64,000 nt of DNA from Pseudomonadota bacterium (GTDB lineage Bacteria; Pseudomonadota; Gammaproteobacteria; Burkholderiales; Burkholderiaceae_B). Positions 1 through 8,665 of this stretch are shown in pieces; the first letter of the stretch is position 1; every line of letters begins with the position of its first letter. The stretch covers positions 62,001 to 126,000 of the forward strand of contig JAEXOO010000003.1 of NCBI GenBank assembly GCA_023439305.1, given 5' to 3'. Below the pieces are notes generated by a model. The model was not told where the DNA came from. It made no database searches and saw nothing but the letters and a program-made list of their open reading frames with translations. Made by a program: the position numbers and the translations under genes.

Positions 1-106
1 CTATGCCGTGCTCCTGGCGCTCGTAGCGGCGCGGCCCGCTGCTGCGGGAGCGTTGGGCCGGATTCAGGAGCCGGTTGACGAATGTTTTTATTGTTCGTTT
101 AAGCAT
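1..106 (-). CDS. pcnB: Poly(A) polymerase, N-terminal fragment (partial)
   Basis: Only the first 35 codons lie in the window; the gene runs off the left edge. The reading begins at an ATG complementary to 104-106 and encodes a very basic N-terminus (MLKRTIKTFV..., ending ...YERQEHGI). A basic leader followed by R-x-x-H-G-I is the usual beginning of PcnB, the enzyme that adds poly(A) tails to RNA 3' ends and so promotes decay. The next gene upstream on the same strand is a HAD phosphatase, then hda, the order I know from Bordetella. The call rests on this short segment plus context. Another basic protein is possible. Confidence 0.6.
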   Translation of the reverse strand, partial: MLKRTIKTFVNRLLNPAQRSRSSGPRRYERQEHGI

Positions 107-116
107 GCGTTCGATT

Positions 117-818
117 CTACGATTTGCTGTCCATCATGTCAGCGAACAAATCGATAATGGTCCATCCGCGTTCAAGGGCGACGGCGCGCAGGCGGTCGCT
201 GGGATTGGTGGCAACGGGGTCGCTGACGACTTCCATCAGCGGCAGATCGTTGGGCGAGTCGCTGTAGAACCAACTGCGCTCGAAATCGGCCAGGGATTTT
301 CCCATGCCGCCCAGCCATTGGTTCACACGAGTGATCTTGCCTGCCTGAAAGCTGGGCACGCCCGAGATCTTGCCGGTGTAGTGGCCGTCCTGCATTTCCG
401 GCGTGGTGGCGATCAAGTATTGCACGCCCAGGGCGGCGGCGATCGGACGCGTGACGAACTCGTTGGTCGCGGTGACGATAGCGACCAGATGACCTTGGTC
501 CTGATGCTGCGCCAGCAGCTCGCGGGCAGCCGGTGTGATGGATGGCAGGATGACGGCCTGCATGAACTCGTCCTGCCAGGCGAGCAATTCTTCCTGAGAG
601 CCGCGTGTGAGCAGTCCCAGCATGAACTCGGCTGATTCTTCGGCGGTCAGCAGGCCCTGATTGTAGCGATCCATCAGGTCTTCGTTGCGGCGTACGGCCT
701 CGACGGGGTCGCCGGCGCGGCCGGTGCGGGCCAGGAAGTCCGCCCATTGGTAATCGCTGTCCAGGGGGAGCAGGGTGTGGTCCAGATCGAAAAGGGCGAT
801 AGAGGAGGTTGCAGTCAT
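117..818 (-). CDS. HAD-superfamily phosphatase (SerB-like, class IB)
   Basis: A 233-residue HAD hydrolase. Motif I is DLDHT at residues 11-15, with D11 the nucleophile and D13 the acid/base. Motif II is the T in VTATN (115-119), the motif III lysine is probably K161, and motif IV is SDSPND (186-191). The helical cap between residues 20 and 90 is of the C1 type seen in phosphoserine phosphatase-like proteins (HAD-IB). The family dephosphorylates small phosphomonoesters with Mg2+; the substrate cannot be read from sequence, and annotations as histidinol-phosphatase or phosphoserine phosphatase would both be guesses. It lies 3 bp after the hda stop and 10 bp before pcnB, so the three are probably cotranscribed. 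Confidence 0.9.
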   Translation of the reverse strand: MTATSSIALFDLDHTLLPLDSDYQWADFLARTGRAGDPVEAVRRNEDLMDRYNQGLLTAEESAEFMLGLLTRGSQEELLAWQDEFMQAVILPSITPAARELLAQHQDQGHLVAIVTATNEFVTRPIAAALGVQYLIATTPEMQDGHYTGKISGVPSFQAGKITRVNQWLGGMGKSLADFERSWFYSDSPNDLPLMEVVSDPVATNPSDRLRAVALERGWTIIDLFADMMDSKS

Positions 819-821
819 GAC

Positions 822-1520
822 TCAGGAAGAGGATTGGGTCTGGCTGTTGGCCAGCAGTTCTTTGAGCAGGGGTAAAGTGATGGGTCGCTTCTTTACCAGT
901 GAATAGTTGTCCAGCGCATCGACCAGGGCGCTGAGGCGGTTCATGTCGCGCGCATAATGGGTCAGGATCCAGCTGACGACATCGGCCTGCAGGTGCAAGC
1001 CGCGTTCCTGCGCTCGCTGCTGCATGGCCTCGGCCCGGTGGGCGTCGGACAGATGCTCCAGGCGAAAAACAAGATCCCAGCCCAGCCGGGTGCGCAGGTC
1101 TTCGCGCACGGACATGGTCTTGGGCGCGCGGTCGCCCGACACAATCAGGGTGAACGCATCTGCGCGGGTGGCCGATTCGCGCCAGCGATTGTACAGTGCA
1201 AACACGGCAGCCTGGCCGGCCGCGTCAAAACGTTCCATATCGTCCACAGCCAGCAGCCTGGGCGGGGGTCTGTCGTCGGTGGCGATGCGAAGAATGGGTG
1301 CCGGGGGATCATCTGCACTAAAATAGCGGCTGTTGTCCCGACTGGCCATGGCGCGCAGCAAGTGCGTGCGGCCGGCGCCGGGAGGTCCCCACAGATAGAC
1401 CGCACGTCCTGGAGCGCATTGGCGCAGGGCCTGCAGCGCAGCCTGATTCGCTCCGGCAACAAAGTTGTCCAGAGAAGCAGGCGGCGCTGGAGATATATCC
1501 AGAATCAGTTGCTCGGTCAT
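822..1520 (-). CDS. hda: DnaA regulatory inactivator Hda
   Basis: A 232-residue AAA+ protein related to DnaA domain III. Hda docks on the DNA-loaded beta clamp and stimulates ATP hydrolysis by DnaA, which limits initiation to once per cycle. Visible features: a clamp-binding hexapeptide QLILDI at residues 4-9, a P-loop GPPGAGRTH at 45-53 (arginine where most ATPases have lysine, as in E. coli Hda), and Walker B LLAVDDME at 89-96. An in-frame ORF extends upstream to 1820, but only the ATG complementary to 1518-1520 puts the clamp motif at the N-terminus, so I use it. It is divergent from purM with a 54-bp gap that must hold both promoters. Confidence 0.93.
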   Translation of the reverse strand: MTEQLILDISPAPPASLDNFVAGANQAALQALRQCAPGRAVYLWGPPGAGRTHLLRAMASRDNSRYFSADDPPAPILRIATDDRPPPRLLAVDDMERFDAAGQAAVFALYNRWRESATRADAFTLIVSGDRAPKTMSVREDLRTRLGWDLVFRLEHLSDAHRAEAMQQRAQERGLHLQADVVSWILTHYARDMNRLSALVDALDNYSLVKKRPITLPLLKELLANSQTQSSS

Positions 1521-1574
1521 GTGTCGTACAATTTCGTCCAACTCGCAATTTTTACATATCCCACGGCTTTTCTC

Positions 1575-2624
1575 ATGAAAAACAATTCTTCTGTTTCCCT
1601 GACCTACCGCGATGCAGGTGTGGATATCGACGCGGGCGATGCCCTGGTCGATCGTATCAAGCCACTGGCTGCCAAGACCATGCGCGCGGGCGTCATGGCT
1701 GGAATCGGAGGCTTTGGTGCACTGTTCGAAGTGCCTACCCACCTCAAGGAGCCGGTGCTGGTTTCTGGAACCGACGGCGTCGGCACCAAACTGCGCCTGG
1801 CATTCGACTGGCAGCGTCATGACACCGTGGGCATAGACCTGGTGGCCATGAGTGTGAATGACATTCTAGTCCAGGGCGCCGAACCCTTGTACTTCCTGGA
1901 CTACTTTGCCTGCGGCAAGTTGTCCGTGGACACGGCCGCCCAGGTCGTCGGCGGCATCGCCAAAGGCTGCGAGCTGTCCGGCTGCGCCCTGATCGGCGGC
2001 GAAACCGCTGAAATGCCCGGCATGTACCCCGAAGGCGAATACGACCTGGCCGGCTTTGCGGTCGGCGCAGTGGAAAAATCCCGCATCATCGACGGCAAGT
2101 CCATTGCCGCCGGCGACGTCGTGCTGGGTCTGGCTTCCAGCGGTGCGCACTCGAACGGGTATTCGCTGATCCGCAAGATCCTCAAGCACGCCAACGCCAA
2201 GCCCACGGACGAGCTGGACGGCCGTCCCCTGGCCGACGTGGTCATGGAGCCCACCCGCATTTACGTGAAATCCGTTCTGGCCGCGCTGGCCGAGCACGGC
2301 ACGGACATTAAGGGCCTGGCCCACATCACCGGCGGCGGATTGCTGGAAAACGTGCCTCGCATCCTGCAGGATCATCTGACGGCTCGCCTGCGCCGCGATT
2401 CCTGGACCATGCCAGCCCTGTTCCAGTGGCTGCAGGCCAACGGCAACGTGGCTGACGAGGAAATGTACCGCGTCTTCAACTGCGGCATCGGCATGATCAT
2501 CATCGTTCCCGCCGACAAGGCCCAAGCCATCAGCGCGACGCTGCAGGCCCATGGCGAGCAGGTCTGGTCGCTGGGCGAGATCGCCGAGCGCGAAGAAGGC
2601 CAGCCTCAGACCGTAGTGGTGTAA
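1575..2624 (+). CDS. purM: Phosphoribosylformylglycinamidine cyclo-ligase (AIR synthetase)
   Basis: A 349-residue cytosolic enzyme of purine synthesis that uses ATP to cyclise FGAM to aminoimidazole ribonucleotide. Family hallmarks are the N-terminal YRDAGVDIDAG (11-21), the glycine-rich GIGGFG (43-48) and GTDGVGTK (65-72). The length matches bacterial PurM (about 345). The open frame extends far upstream, overlapping hda antisense, but similarity to PurM begins at the ATG at 1575. No strong Shine-Dalgarno is visible. It is followed by a rho-independent terminator at about 2659-2690, so it appears monocistronic. A divergent hda-purM pairing is also known in other proteobacteria. Confidence 0.97.
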   Translation: MKNNSSVSLTYRDAGVDIDAGDALVDRIKPLAAKTMRAGVMAGIGGFGALFEVPTHLKEPVLVSGTDGVGTKLRLAFDWQRHDTVGIDLVAMSVNDILVQGAEPLYFLDYFACGKLSVDTAAQVVGGIAKGCELSGCALIGGETAEMPGMYPEGEYDLAGFAVGAVEKSRIIDGKSIAAGDVVLGLASSGAHSNGYSLIRKILKHANAKPTDELDGRPLADVVMEPTRIYVKSVLAALAEHGTDIKGLAHITGGGLLENVPRILQDHLTARLRRDSWTMPALFQWLQANGNVADEEMYRVFNCGIGMIIIVPADKAQAISATLQAHGEQVWSLGEIAEREEGQPQTVVV

Positions 2625-2658
2625 TACGCCAGCGGCATGGCTGCTGCGCTTTCCTGAA

Positions 2659-2690
2659 AACCCGATCCCGATGTGGGGTCGGGTTTTTTT
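2659..2690 (+). terminator. Rho-independent terminator of purM
   Basis: An AACCCGATCCC arm pairs with GGGGTCGGGTT (one mismatch or wobble) around a GATGT-type loop, directly followed by a run of T. It starts about 35 bp after the purM stop. Confidence 0.85.
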
Positions 2691-2738
2691 ATTGATGATT
2701 TAGTGGGATGAATTGCTGGTTGATAGCAGAGCAGGTCT

Positions 2739-2981
2739 TTGTGAAGACGCCACTCAAGCCATGGAAGAGTTCGTCAGGGCTGACGGCTTGCCGGTGCTGT
2801 GCACCGGTTCCCTTGTCGAGGGCGCGTTCCGGGCGCGCCTTGAACTCGCCGCGTGGTTCGTTCCGAACCACAAGCGTGCGGCTCAGACAGCAAGGCGCTT
2901 GCCTCCCGGACCGCACCCCCGCCGACGGCAAGCCATCTGACCCGCCCTGACGAACTCTTCCATGGCCTGAGTGGCTCACAA
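2739..2981. repeat. Long imperfect inverted repeat, structured intergenic element
   Basis: The stretch 2625-3152 has no credible gene. Inside it, 2749-2793 (begins GCCACTCAAGCCATGGAAGA) is the near-perfect reverse complement of 2926-2975 (ends CATGGCCTGAGTGGC); the right arm has a few extra bases and few mismatches. The symmetry reaches out to TTGTGA (2739-2744) and TCACAA (2976-2981). The interior holds two perfect hairpins: CCGGTGC/GCACCGG (2791-2807) and GTGGTTCG/CGAACCAC (2853-2871). This could be a MITE-like non-autonomous mobile element or a structured RNA. Short ORFs across it look like artefacts of the GC-rich palindrome. After 2981, up to miaA, I see nothing further. Confidence 0.75.
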
Positions 2982-3152
2982 TGCTTATTGCATAGTCTTA
3001 GCAATAGGCACCATTTTTTCGTCGTTAAGAATGTGTCGTCGCCGAATGGCGCTGCGTCTGGGCGTATGTCAGGGGATGACTGGCGGTCTGCTTCAGCTCT
3101 CCTCAAGAAAATCTGAGTATTCCCCCTGTCAGGCCTAAATGAATCAAGCCAT

Positions 3153-4094
3153 TCAAGCCGCAGGCCAATATTCCCTGACGATATCTACCATCTGCCGCGG
3201 GGCGTCTGCCGCCAGGCAGTCCACTTGGCGACGGTCCGGCTCGCTGCGCAGCCAGGTCAGTTGGCGCTTGGCCAGTTGGCGGGTGGCGGCGATGGCCTGT
3301 TCAATCGCCTGGTGCAGGCTGACTGTGCCATCCAGGTAGTCCCAGATCTGCCGGTAGCCCACGCAGCGCACGGAGGGCAGACCTGTGTGCAGGTCGCCGC
3401 GTTCGTACAGGGCGCGGACTTCGTCCACCAGCCCCTGGTCCAGCATGCTCCGATAGCGCTGGGCGATGCGCTCATGCAGCTTCAGCCTATCCGAGGGTTC
3501 CAGGCTCAGAGTGATGTAGCGCAGGCCCAAGTCCTGGACGGGGCGCTGGTCTTTGAGCCAGGCGCTCATGGGGCGTCCGCTGGACAGGTAGATTTCCAGG
3601 GCGCGTTGAATGCGCTGGCTGTCGTTGGGCGCCAGGCGGGCCGCCGTTTCGGGGTCGACCTGGGCCAGGCGGGCGTGCACGGCCGGCCAGCCTTCTTGCC
3701 GCGCCTGTTCGTCCAGTTGATCGCGCAGCGTCTGGTCGGCGCCTGGCAAGTCGTTCAGGCCTTCGCGCAAGGCTTTGTAATACAGCATGGTGCCGCCGCA
3801 CAGCAGCGGCAGCTTCCCACGCGCGCGTATGTCGTGGATCAGGGAAAGGGCGTCGGCTGAGAATTCGGCCGCCGAGTAGCGTTCGGCCGGATCACGGATA
3901 TCCAATAGGTGATGAGGAATCGCGGCCTGTTCCTGGGCGGAAGGCTTGGCGGTGCCGATGTCCATATCCCGGTAGATGGTGGCCGAGTCCATGACGATGA
4001 TCTCGATCGGCCAGTGCTGCGCCAGGGTATGGGTCGTGGCGCTCTTGCCGCTGGCCGTGGGCCCGGCCAGGCAGAGTATGGGTAAATCCGTCAT
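3153..4094 (-). CDS. miaA: tRNA dimethylallyltransferase
   Basis: A 313-residue enzyme that transfers a dimethylallyl group to A37 of tRNAs reading UNN codons, the first step toward ms2i6A. The P-loop GPTASGKS is at residues 11-18, followed by the substrate-site segment MDSATIYRDMDIGTAKP (about 35-51) and a C-terminal RCVGYRQIWDYL block, all typical of MiaA. The frame extends upstream to 4166, but the ATG at 4094 gives the usual N-terminus and overlaps the mutL stop as ATGA, indicating translational coupling. mutL-miaA coupling is common in proteobacteria. Confidence 0.96.
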   Translation of the reverse strand: MTDLPILCLAGPTASGKSATTHTLAQHWPIEIIVMDSATIYRDMDIGTAKPSAQEQAAIPHHLLDIRDPAERYSAAEFSADALSLIHDIRARGKLPLLCGGTMLYYKALREGLNDLPGADQTLRDQLDEQARQEGWPAVHARLAQVDPETAARLAPNDSQRIQRALEIYLSSGRPMSAWLKDQRPVQDLGLRYITLSLEPSDRLKLHERIAQRYRSMLDQGLVDEVRALYERGDLHTGLPSVRCVGYRQIWDYLDGTVSLHQAIEQAIAATRQLAKRQLTWLRSEPDRRQVDCLAADAPRQMVDIVREYWPAA

Positions 4095-5944
4095 TGTCCG
4101 CGCATGAAGAGTTTGTCCAGCTCGCTGAGCTTCCACTGGAACCAGGTAGGGCGGCCATGATTGCACAGATCGGCGCGGTCTGTCTGCTCCATCTTGCGCA
4201 GCAGGGCATTCATTTCCGGAATGGTCAGACGACGATTGGCGCGCACGGCTCCGTGGCAGGCCATGGTGGAGAGCAGTTCGTTACGCTGTTCGGACAGGTG
4301 GCGGGACGAGCCTACCTGCGCCAGGTCGCGCAACACGCCGCGCGCCAGCGATTCGATATCGCCTTGGGCCAGCAGCGCGGGCACGGCGCGCACGGCCAGC
4401 GTGGTGGGGCCGGCGGGACTGAGCGCCAGCCCCAGTTCCGCCAGGGTTTCCTGGTGCTCGTCCACCAGGGCCAAGTCGCTTTCCGTGCAGGCGAACACCA
4501 CAGGCACGAGCAGATCCTGGCGTGGCAATTCCCGTCCATCCAGGGCCTGTTTGAGCTGTTCGTAGACCACGCGTTCGTGGGCGGCGTGCATGTCCACCAG
4601 AATCATGCCCTGACGCGTTTCGGACAGAATGTAGATGCCGTGCAGTTGGCCCAAGGCCATGCCCAGAGGGAACTCGTCCGTCGAGGCCTGGGGCGTGCTG
4701 TCGTCAAGAGTGGCGGAGGGCTGCGCTTCAATCGGTCGGTACAAGCTTTTCCAGTCTGCGCCTTGACTGGGCGAAGGTTCTCGCAGGCTGAAGCTGGACT
4801 GCCAGCTGCCGCGGGCCGAGGGCACATAAGGCAGGCCGGCCGTCGCGCCCGAGCCCGTGAGAGTAGGCTGTGCTGCGGGTTCTGCCGCTGACTCGGATGC
4901 CTGGAGCGCAGCCCCGCCCGGCAGGGGCATGGCGGCAATGGGCGTGTCGCCCGCCATGCTGCCTTGCGCCAGTGCCTGCCCTACAGTTTGCAGCACAAAT
5001 CGATATACAGCGCCGCTGTCGCGAAAGCGCACTTCGTGTTTGGCGGGGTGCACATTGACGTCCAGGGTGGCGGGGTCGATGTCCAGGAACAGGGCGTAGG
5101 CGGGCAGGCGATCGCCATGCAGCACATCGGCATAGGCGCTCCGTATGGCATGGGATATGGTGCGATCGCGTACGAATCGTCCATTGACGAACAGGAACTG
5201 CTTGTCGGTGCTGGGGCGTGCATGGGCCGGGTGGATGACCAGGCCGCGCAGGCCGATCAAGCCTTGTTCCAGGGCCACAGGCAGGCTTTGATCGACGAAG
5301 TCCTTGCCGAGAATGTCGAGCAGGCGTTGTTCCAGCGACCCGGCGCGCCAGTGGCGCTGCGGCTTGTCGTTGTGGAACAGGCGGAAAGCGATCTGCGGCT
5401 GGGCCAGCGCGATGCGCTCCAGCGCCGTGACGCAATGACCGTATTCCGTTCCTTCGGTACGCAGGAATTTGCGGCGGGCGGGAATGTCGTCGAACAGTTG
5501 ACGTACGTCCACGCGGGTGCCGATCTGGCCGGACGCGGGTTCGGCGCCTGCCTGACCCGGGACGTACTCCCAGGCATGCGGGTCGTCCTGCGTACGCGAG
5601 TTCAGGCTCAGTCGGGCCACCGAGGCGATCGAAGGCAAGGCCTCGCCGCGAAAACCCATGGATGCCACCGATTCCAGTTCGTCCAGGCTGCGGATCTTGC
5701 TGGTGGCATGTTGCTGCAGCGCCAGCGGGATTTCGTCGCGGGGGATACCGTGGCCGTCATCGCTGACCGAGATGCGCCGTATGCCGCCGCCGTCCAGACG
5801 GATCTCTATGGAGCGGGCGCCCGCATCAATCGCGTTCTCCAACAGCTCTTTCAGGACTGAGGCAGGGCGCTCGATGACCTCACCGGCGGCGATTTGACTT
5901 ACAAGTAACTCAGGGAGTGGGATAATACTGCGGCGTGAAGACAT
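4091..5944 (-). CDS. mutL: DNA mismatch repair protein MutL, with endonuclease motif
   Basis: A 617-residue GHKL ATPase that couples MutS mismatch recognition to strand incision. N-terminal motifs: ELLENAIDAGA (33-43, motif I), DDGHGI (62-67) and GFRGEA near residue 97. A Pro/Ala-rich linker spans roughly 335-420, followed by the C-terminal dimerisation domain. Residues 451-462 read DMHAAHERVVYE, which fits the D-x-H-A-x2-E-x4-E metal site of endonuclease-active MutL proteins found in bacteria without MutH. CNHGRP near residue 594 and ACHGAVRAN near 563 are further C-terminal elements of that class. It ends in a 4-bp overlap with miaA. Confidence 0.96.
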   Translation of the reverse strand: MSSRRSIIPLPELLVSQIAAGEVIERPASVLKELLENAIDAGARSIEIRLDGGGIRRISVSDDGHGIPRDEIPLALQQHATSKIRSLDELESVASMGFRGEALPSIASVARLSLNSRTQDDPHAWEYVPGQAGAEPASGQIGTRVDVRQLFDDIPARRKFLRTEGTEYGHCVTALERIALAQPQIAFRLFHNDKPQRHWRAGSLEQRLLDILGKDFVDQSLPVALEQGLIGLRGLVIHPAHARPSTDKQFLFVNGRFVRDRTISHAIRSAYADVLHGDRLPAYALFLDIDPATLDVNVHPAKHEVRFRDSGAVYRFVLQTVGQALAQGSMAGDTPIAAMPLPGGAALQASESAAEPAAQPTLTGSGATAGLPYVPSARGSWQSSFSLREPSPSQGADWKSLYRPIEAQPSATLDDSTPQASTDEFPLGMALGQLHGIYILSETRQGMILVDMHAAHERVVYEQLKQALDGRELPRQDLLVPVVFACTESDLALVDEHQETLAELGLALSPAGPTTLAVRAVPALLAQGDIESLARGVLRDLAQVGSSRHLSEQRNELLSTMACHGAVRANRRLTIPEMNALLRKMEQTDRADLCNHGRPTWFQWKLSELDKLFMRGQ

Positions 5945-6082
5945 GGGGGCGCATCGCCTTGTGTGTAATCAGTGCCGGACGGGCGTTTGCCCATCCGCGG
6001 GTTTCAAACGGTAGCGGCTTATTTTACAAGCTTGCTCTATGGTGTCCGTCTTGTCGGCAAGACGGTTTTTTTGGTGTCGAAT

Positions 6083-6736
6083 ATGCCCGATTTACTCAGC
6101 ATGATTCTCCATATCGACCAGTACTTGGGTATTTGGGTCGAACAGTATGGAGCCTGGATCTACCTTATTCTGTTCCTGATTGTATTTGGCGAGACGGGGC
6201 TTGTCGTCTTGCCTTTTCTGCCGGGTGATTCGCTCCTGTTCATTGCTGGCGCTTTCGGCGCGTCGGGCATGCTGGACCCGGTCCTGCTGGGCGGCCTGCT
6301 GATCATAGGTGCGATACTGGGCAATACGGTCAATTATTACGTGGGCCGTTATATCGGGCCTAAAGTATTCACCACAGAGTCGCGTTTTCTGGATCGCAAG
6401 GCCTTGGTCAAGACTCATGCGTTCTACGAAAAGCACGGCGGCAAGACAATTGTGATGTCTCGCTTTCTGCCCATCTTCCGTACCTTTGCACCTTTTGTTG
6501 CCGGTGTCGGACACATGAATGCCTTCCGGTTCCAGCTCTACAACGTGACCGGAGCGGTGTTGTGGGTGGGCAGTCTGATCACCTTGGGCTACTTTTTCGG
6601 CAATGTGCCGTTCATCAAGGCGCACTTGAACACTATTGTACTGATCGGTATCGGCGCCGCAGCCGTGCCGGTCGTGGCAGGGGCGCTCTGGAAATTGTTC
6701 AAGCGCAAGAGCCAGGGCGACGCGCCGTTGAGCTGA
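6083..6736 (+). CDS. DedA family membrane protein
   Basis: A 217-residue polytopic inner-membrane protein of the DedA (VTT/SNARE-associated) family, linked in other bacteria to flipping of undecaprenyl phosphate or phospholipids and to envelope homeostasis. It shows the conserved GETG (36-39), PFLPGDSLL (44-52), GRYIG (88-92) and SRFLPIFRTFAPFVAG (126-141), including the acidic and arginine residues essential in E. coli homologues. About five hydrophobic segments are visible. An in-frame extension to 5972 would add a stretch unlike the family, so I use the ATG at 6083; a GTG at 6074 is an alternative. It is divergent from mutL and ends before a bidirectional terminator. Confidence 0.92.
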   Translation: MPDLLSMILHIDQYLGIWVEQYGAWIYLILFLIVFGETGLVVLPFLPGDSLLFIAGAFGASGMLDPVLLGGLLIIGAILGNTVNYYVGRYIGPKVFTTESRFLDRKALVKTHAFYEKHGGKTIVMSRFLPIFRTFAPFVAGVGHMNAFRFQLYNVTGAVLWVGSLITLGYFFGNVPFIKAHLNTIVLIGIGAAAVPVVAGALWKLFKRKSQGDAPLS

Positions 6737-6773
6737 TGCATCGGGCGGCTGCATTTTCTGTGTAGCGCCAACG

Positions 6774-6811
6774 CCATGAAAAAACCGGCCTGCTGGCCGG
6801 TTTTTTCATGG
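6774..6811. terminator. Bidirectional terminator between dedA and amiC
   Basis: A perfect palindrome: CCATGAAAAAACCGGCC, loop TGCT, then GGCCGGTTTTTTCATGG. The A and T tracts let it act for the plus-strand dedA gene and for the minus-strand amiC gene that converge here. Confidence 0.92.
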
Positions 6812-6818
6812 CGAATGA

Positions 6819-8183
6819 TCAGCGACTGGCCAGAGCCGGGAATTCCGCAAAATAGGTGCGTATGCCGGTCATCATGGCCTGGGCGATCTTGTCCTGGTGC
6901 GAAGCGCTGCGCAGCAGCCGTTCTTCTTCGGGATTGCTGATGAAAGCAGTCTCGATCAGGATGGATGGAATGTCCGGGGCCTTGAGCACGGCAAAACCGG
7001 CGCGCTCCACATTGTTCTTGTGCAGGCGGTTGATCTTGCCGATTTCGCCCAGCACGCGGGAGCCGATCTTGACCGAATCGTTGATCTGCGCCGCCGTGGA
7101 CAGATCCAGCAGAATCTGCTGCACTTGCCGGTTGTGCGAACCCAGGTTGATGCCGCCGATCAGGTCGGCATCGTTTTCCTTCTTGGCCAGCCAGCGGGCC
7201 GCCGAGCTGGTGGCGCCGTTCTGCGACAAGGCGTAGATGGAAGAGCCGCGTGCGCTGGGCTTGATCCAGGCGTCCGCGTGGATGCTGATGAAGAGATCGG
7301 CTTTCACGCGCCTGGCCTTTTGCACGCGCACTTGCAAGGGGACAAAGAAGTCCGCGTCGCGCGTCAGGTAGGTGCGCATATTGGGCTGTGAGTCGATCAG
7401 GCGCTTCAGGCGTCGGGCGATGCTGAGCACGACATCTTTTTCGCGTGTGCCGCCAGGGCCGATGGCGCCGGGGTCTTCGCCGCCATGACCAGGATCCAGG
7501 GCAATGAGCAGGGGCCGATTGGGAGCGCCGCCCGTACGCGGGGCAGGGGCGGGCGAAGGTACGGCGACCGGGGGAGTGGGCGTGCGCGCGACAGGCGGCA
7601 GGGTCTGCCCCCTGACGGTAGGCACGGGGACGTCGGGCGAGTTCTGGGCCAGGCTTTCCAGTACGGACGCCAGGGGGTCGTTGTCGTCCTGGATTTGCAG
7701 GGCGACCAGCGGGTCCTGGGCGATGCGCGGATACAGATCCAGCACCAGACGGTACTTGTACTCGCCCACGGGCTTCAGGGTGAAAATCTGCGGGGCTACG
7801 GCCTGCTTCAGGTCCAGCACCAGGCGCACGACATCAGGTCGGTTCTGTCCGACGCGCACGGAGCGGATATAAGGGTCGTTGGGGCGAACCTTGGATACCA
7901 GCTCTTCGATGGTGCGATTCATGGTCAGGCCCTGAATGTCCACCACCATGCGGTGCGGATTTTCCAGGGTGAAGTGCTCGGCCTTCAGTTCGCTGTCCAT
8001 TTCCAGCGTCACGCGCGTGTATTCATCGGCGGGCCAAGTACGGACGGCGACGATCGTGCTGGCGTTGGCCAGGCGGGGAATGACGGGCAGGAGGAACAGG
8101 GTGGTGGCCGTGGCGACGAATCGGCGACGAGCCTTGCCGGCGGTGCCTACTTTTGCTGGCTGGGGGCGAGTGTCGTAATCCAT
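6819..8183 (-). CDS. amiC: N-acetylmuramoyl-L-alanine amidase (AmiC type), Tat-exported
   Basis: A 454-residue periplasmic cell-wall hydrolase that cleaves the amide between MurNAc and the peptide stem during septum splitting. A twin-arginine-type signal (ARRRFVATA, residues 18-26) precedes a hydrophobic stretch ending near ANA (39-41); E. coli AmiC is also Tat-exported. An AMIN localisation domain (about 44-150) and a Pro-rich linker (185-222) lead to an Amidase_3 domain with zinc ligands H233, E248 and H302 and catalytic E411 in LIETAF. The start overlaps the end of tsaE by 37 bp; no internal start would keep the signal, so I accept it. The tsaE-amiC order is common. Confidence 0.95.
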   Translation of the reverse strand: MDYDTRPQPAKVGTAGKARRRFVATATTLFLLPVIPRLANASTIVAVRTWPADEYTRVTLEMDSELKAEHFTLENPHRMVVDIQGLTMNRTIEELVSKVRPNDPYIRSVRVGQNRPDVVRLVLDLKQAVAPQIFTLKPVGEYKYRLVLDLYPRIAQDPLVALQIQDDNDPLASVLESLAQNSPDVPVPTVRGQTLPPVARTPTPPVAVPSPAPAPRTGGAPNRPLLIALDPGHGGEDPGAIGPGGTREKDVVLSIARRLKRLIDSQPNMRTYLTRDADFFVPLQVRVQKARRVKADLFISIHADAWIKPSARGSSIYALSQNGATSSAARWLAKKENDADLIGGINLGSHNRQVQQILLDLSTAAQINDSVKIGSRVLGEIGKINRLHKNNVERAGFAVLKAPDIPSILIETAFISNPEEERLLRSASHQDKIAQAMMTGIRTYFAEFPALASR

Positions 8184-8647
8184 AGCGTTCCTTTGGCGCT
8201 GTGTGCATCCAGGGTGGCCAAACGACCGTCACCACAATAATCCAGGTGTAAATCCAGATCGGGCGCGGGCAGTAAATTCCCTGCTTTATCAGGCCATTCG
8301 ATCAGCACGACCGCATTTTCTTGCAAAATATCACGAAAACCAGCGTCTACCCATTCTCGTGAATCGCTAAATCTATAGAAATCAAGATGATAGAAGTATA
8401 AGCTAGAAACTTTATAACTTTCAAGCAGCGCGTAGCTCGGACTCTTGATTCGGCCGGTGACGCCGCAGGCGCGCAACAGGGCGCGCACGAAGTGAGTTTT
8501 ACCCGCTCCCAGGTCGCCGTGCAGATGAATGCGGCCGCCTGCGGATGTGCCGGGAGCCTGTCCCGTCAGCAGAGGCGCAAAGCGTTCAGCCAGGGCGGTG
8601 GTGGCGTCCTCGTCCGGCAGGCTCAGCGTCAGGGTGTTCTGTGTCAT
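8147..8647 (-). CDS. tsaE: tRNA threonylcarbamoyladenosine biosynthesis ATPase TsaE
   Basis: A 166-residue P-loop protein that works with TsaB, TsaC and TsaD to make t6A37 in ANN-decoding tRNAs. HGDLGAGKT (43-51) is the Walker A. Further family segments are SPSYALLESY, the HLDFYRF motif near residue 93 and LIEWPDKAG near 114. The length is typical (about 150-165). It overlaps the amiC start by 37 bp and lies 18 bp after the AEC permease stop on the same strand, so all three may be cotranscribed. Confidence 0.95.
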   Translation of the reverse strand: MTQNTLTLSLPDEDATTALAERFAPLLTGQAPGTSAGGRIHLHGDLGAGKTHFVRALLRACGVTGRIKSPSYALLESYKVSSLYFYHLDFYRFSDSREWVDAGFRDILQENAVVLIEWPDKAGNLLPAPDLDLHLDYCGDGRLATLDAHSAKGTLWITTLAPSQQK

Positions 8648-8665
8648 GACTTGTTTCAGCGCGGA

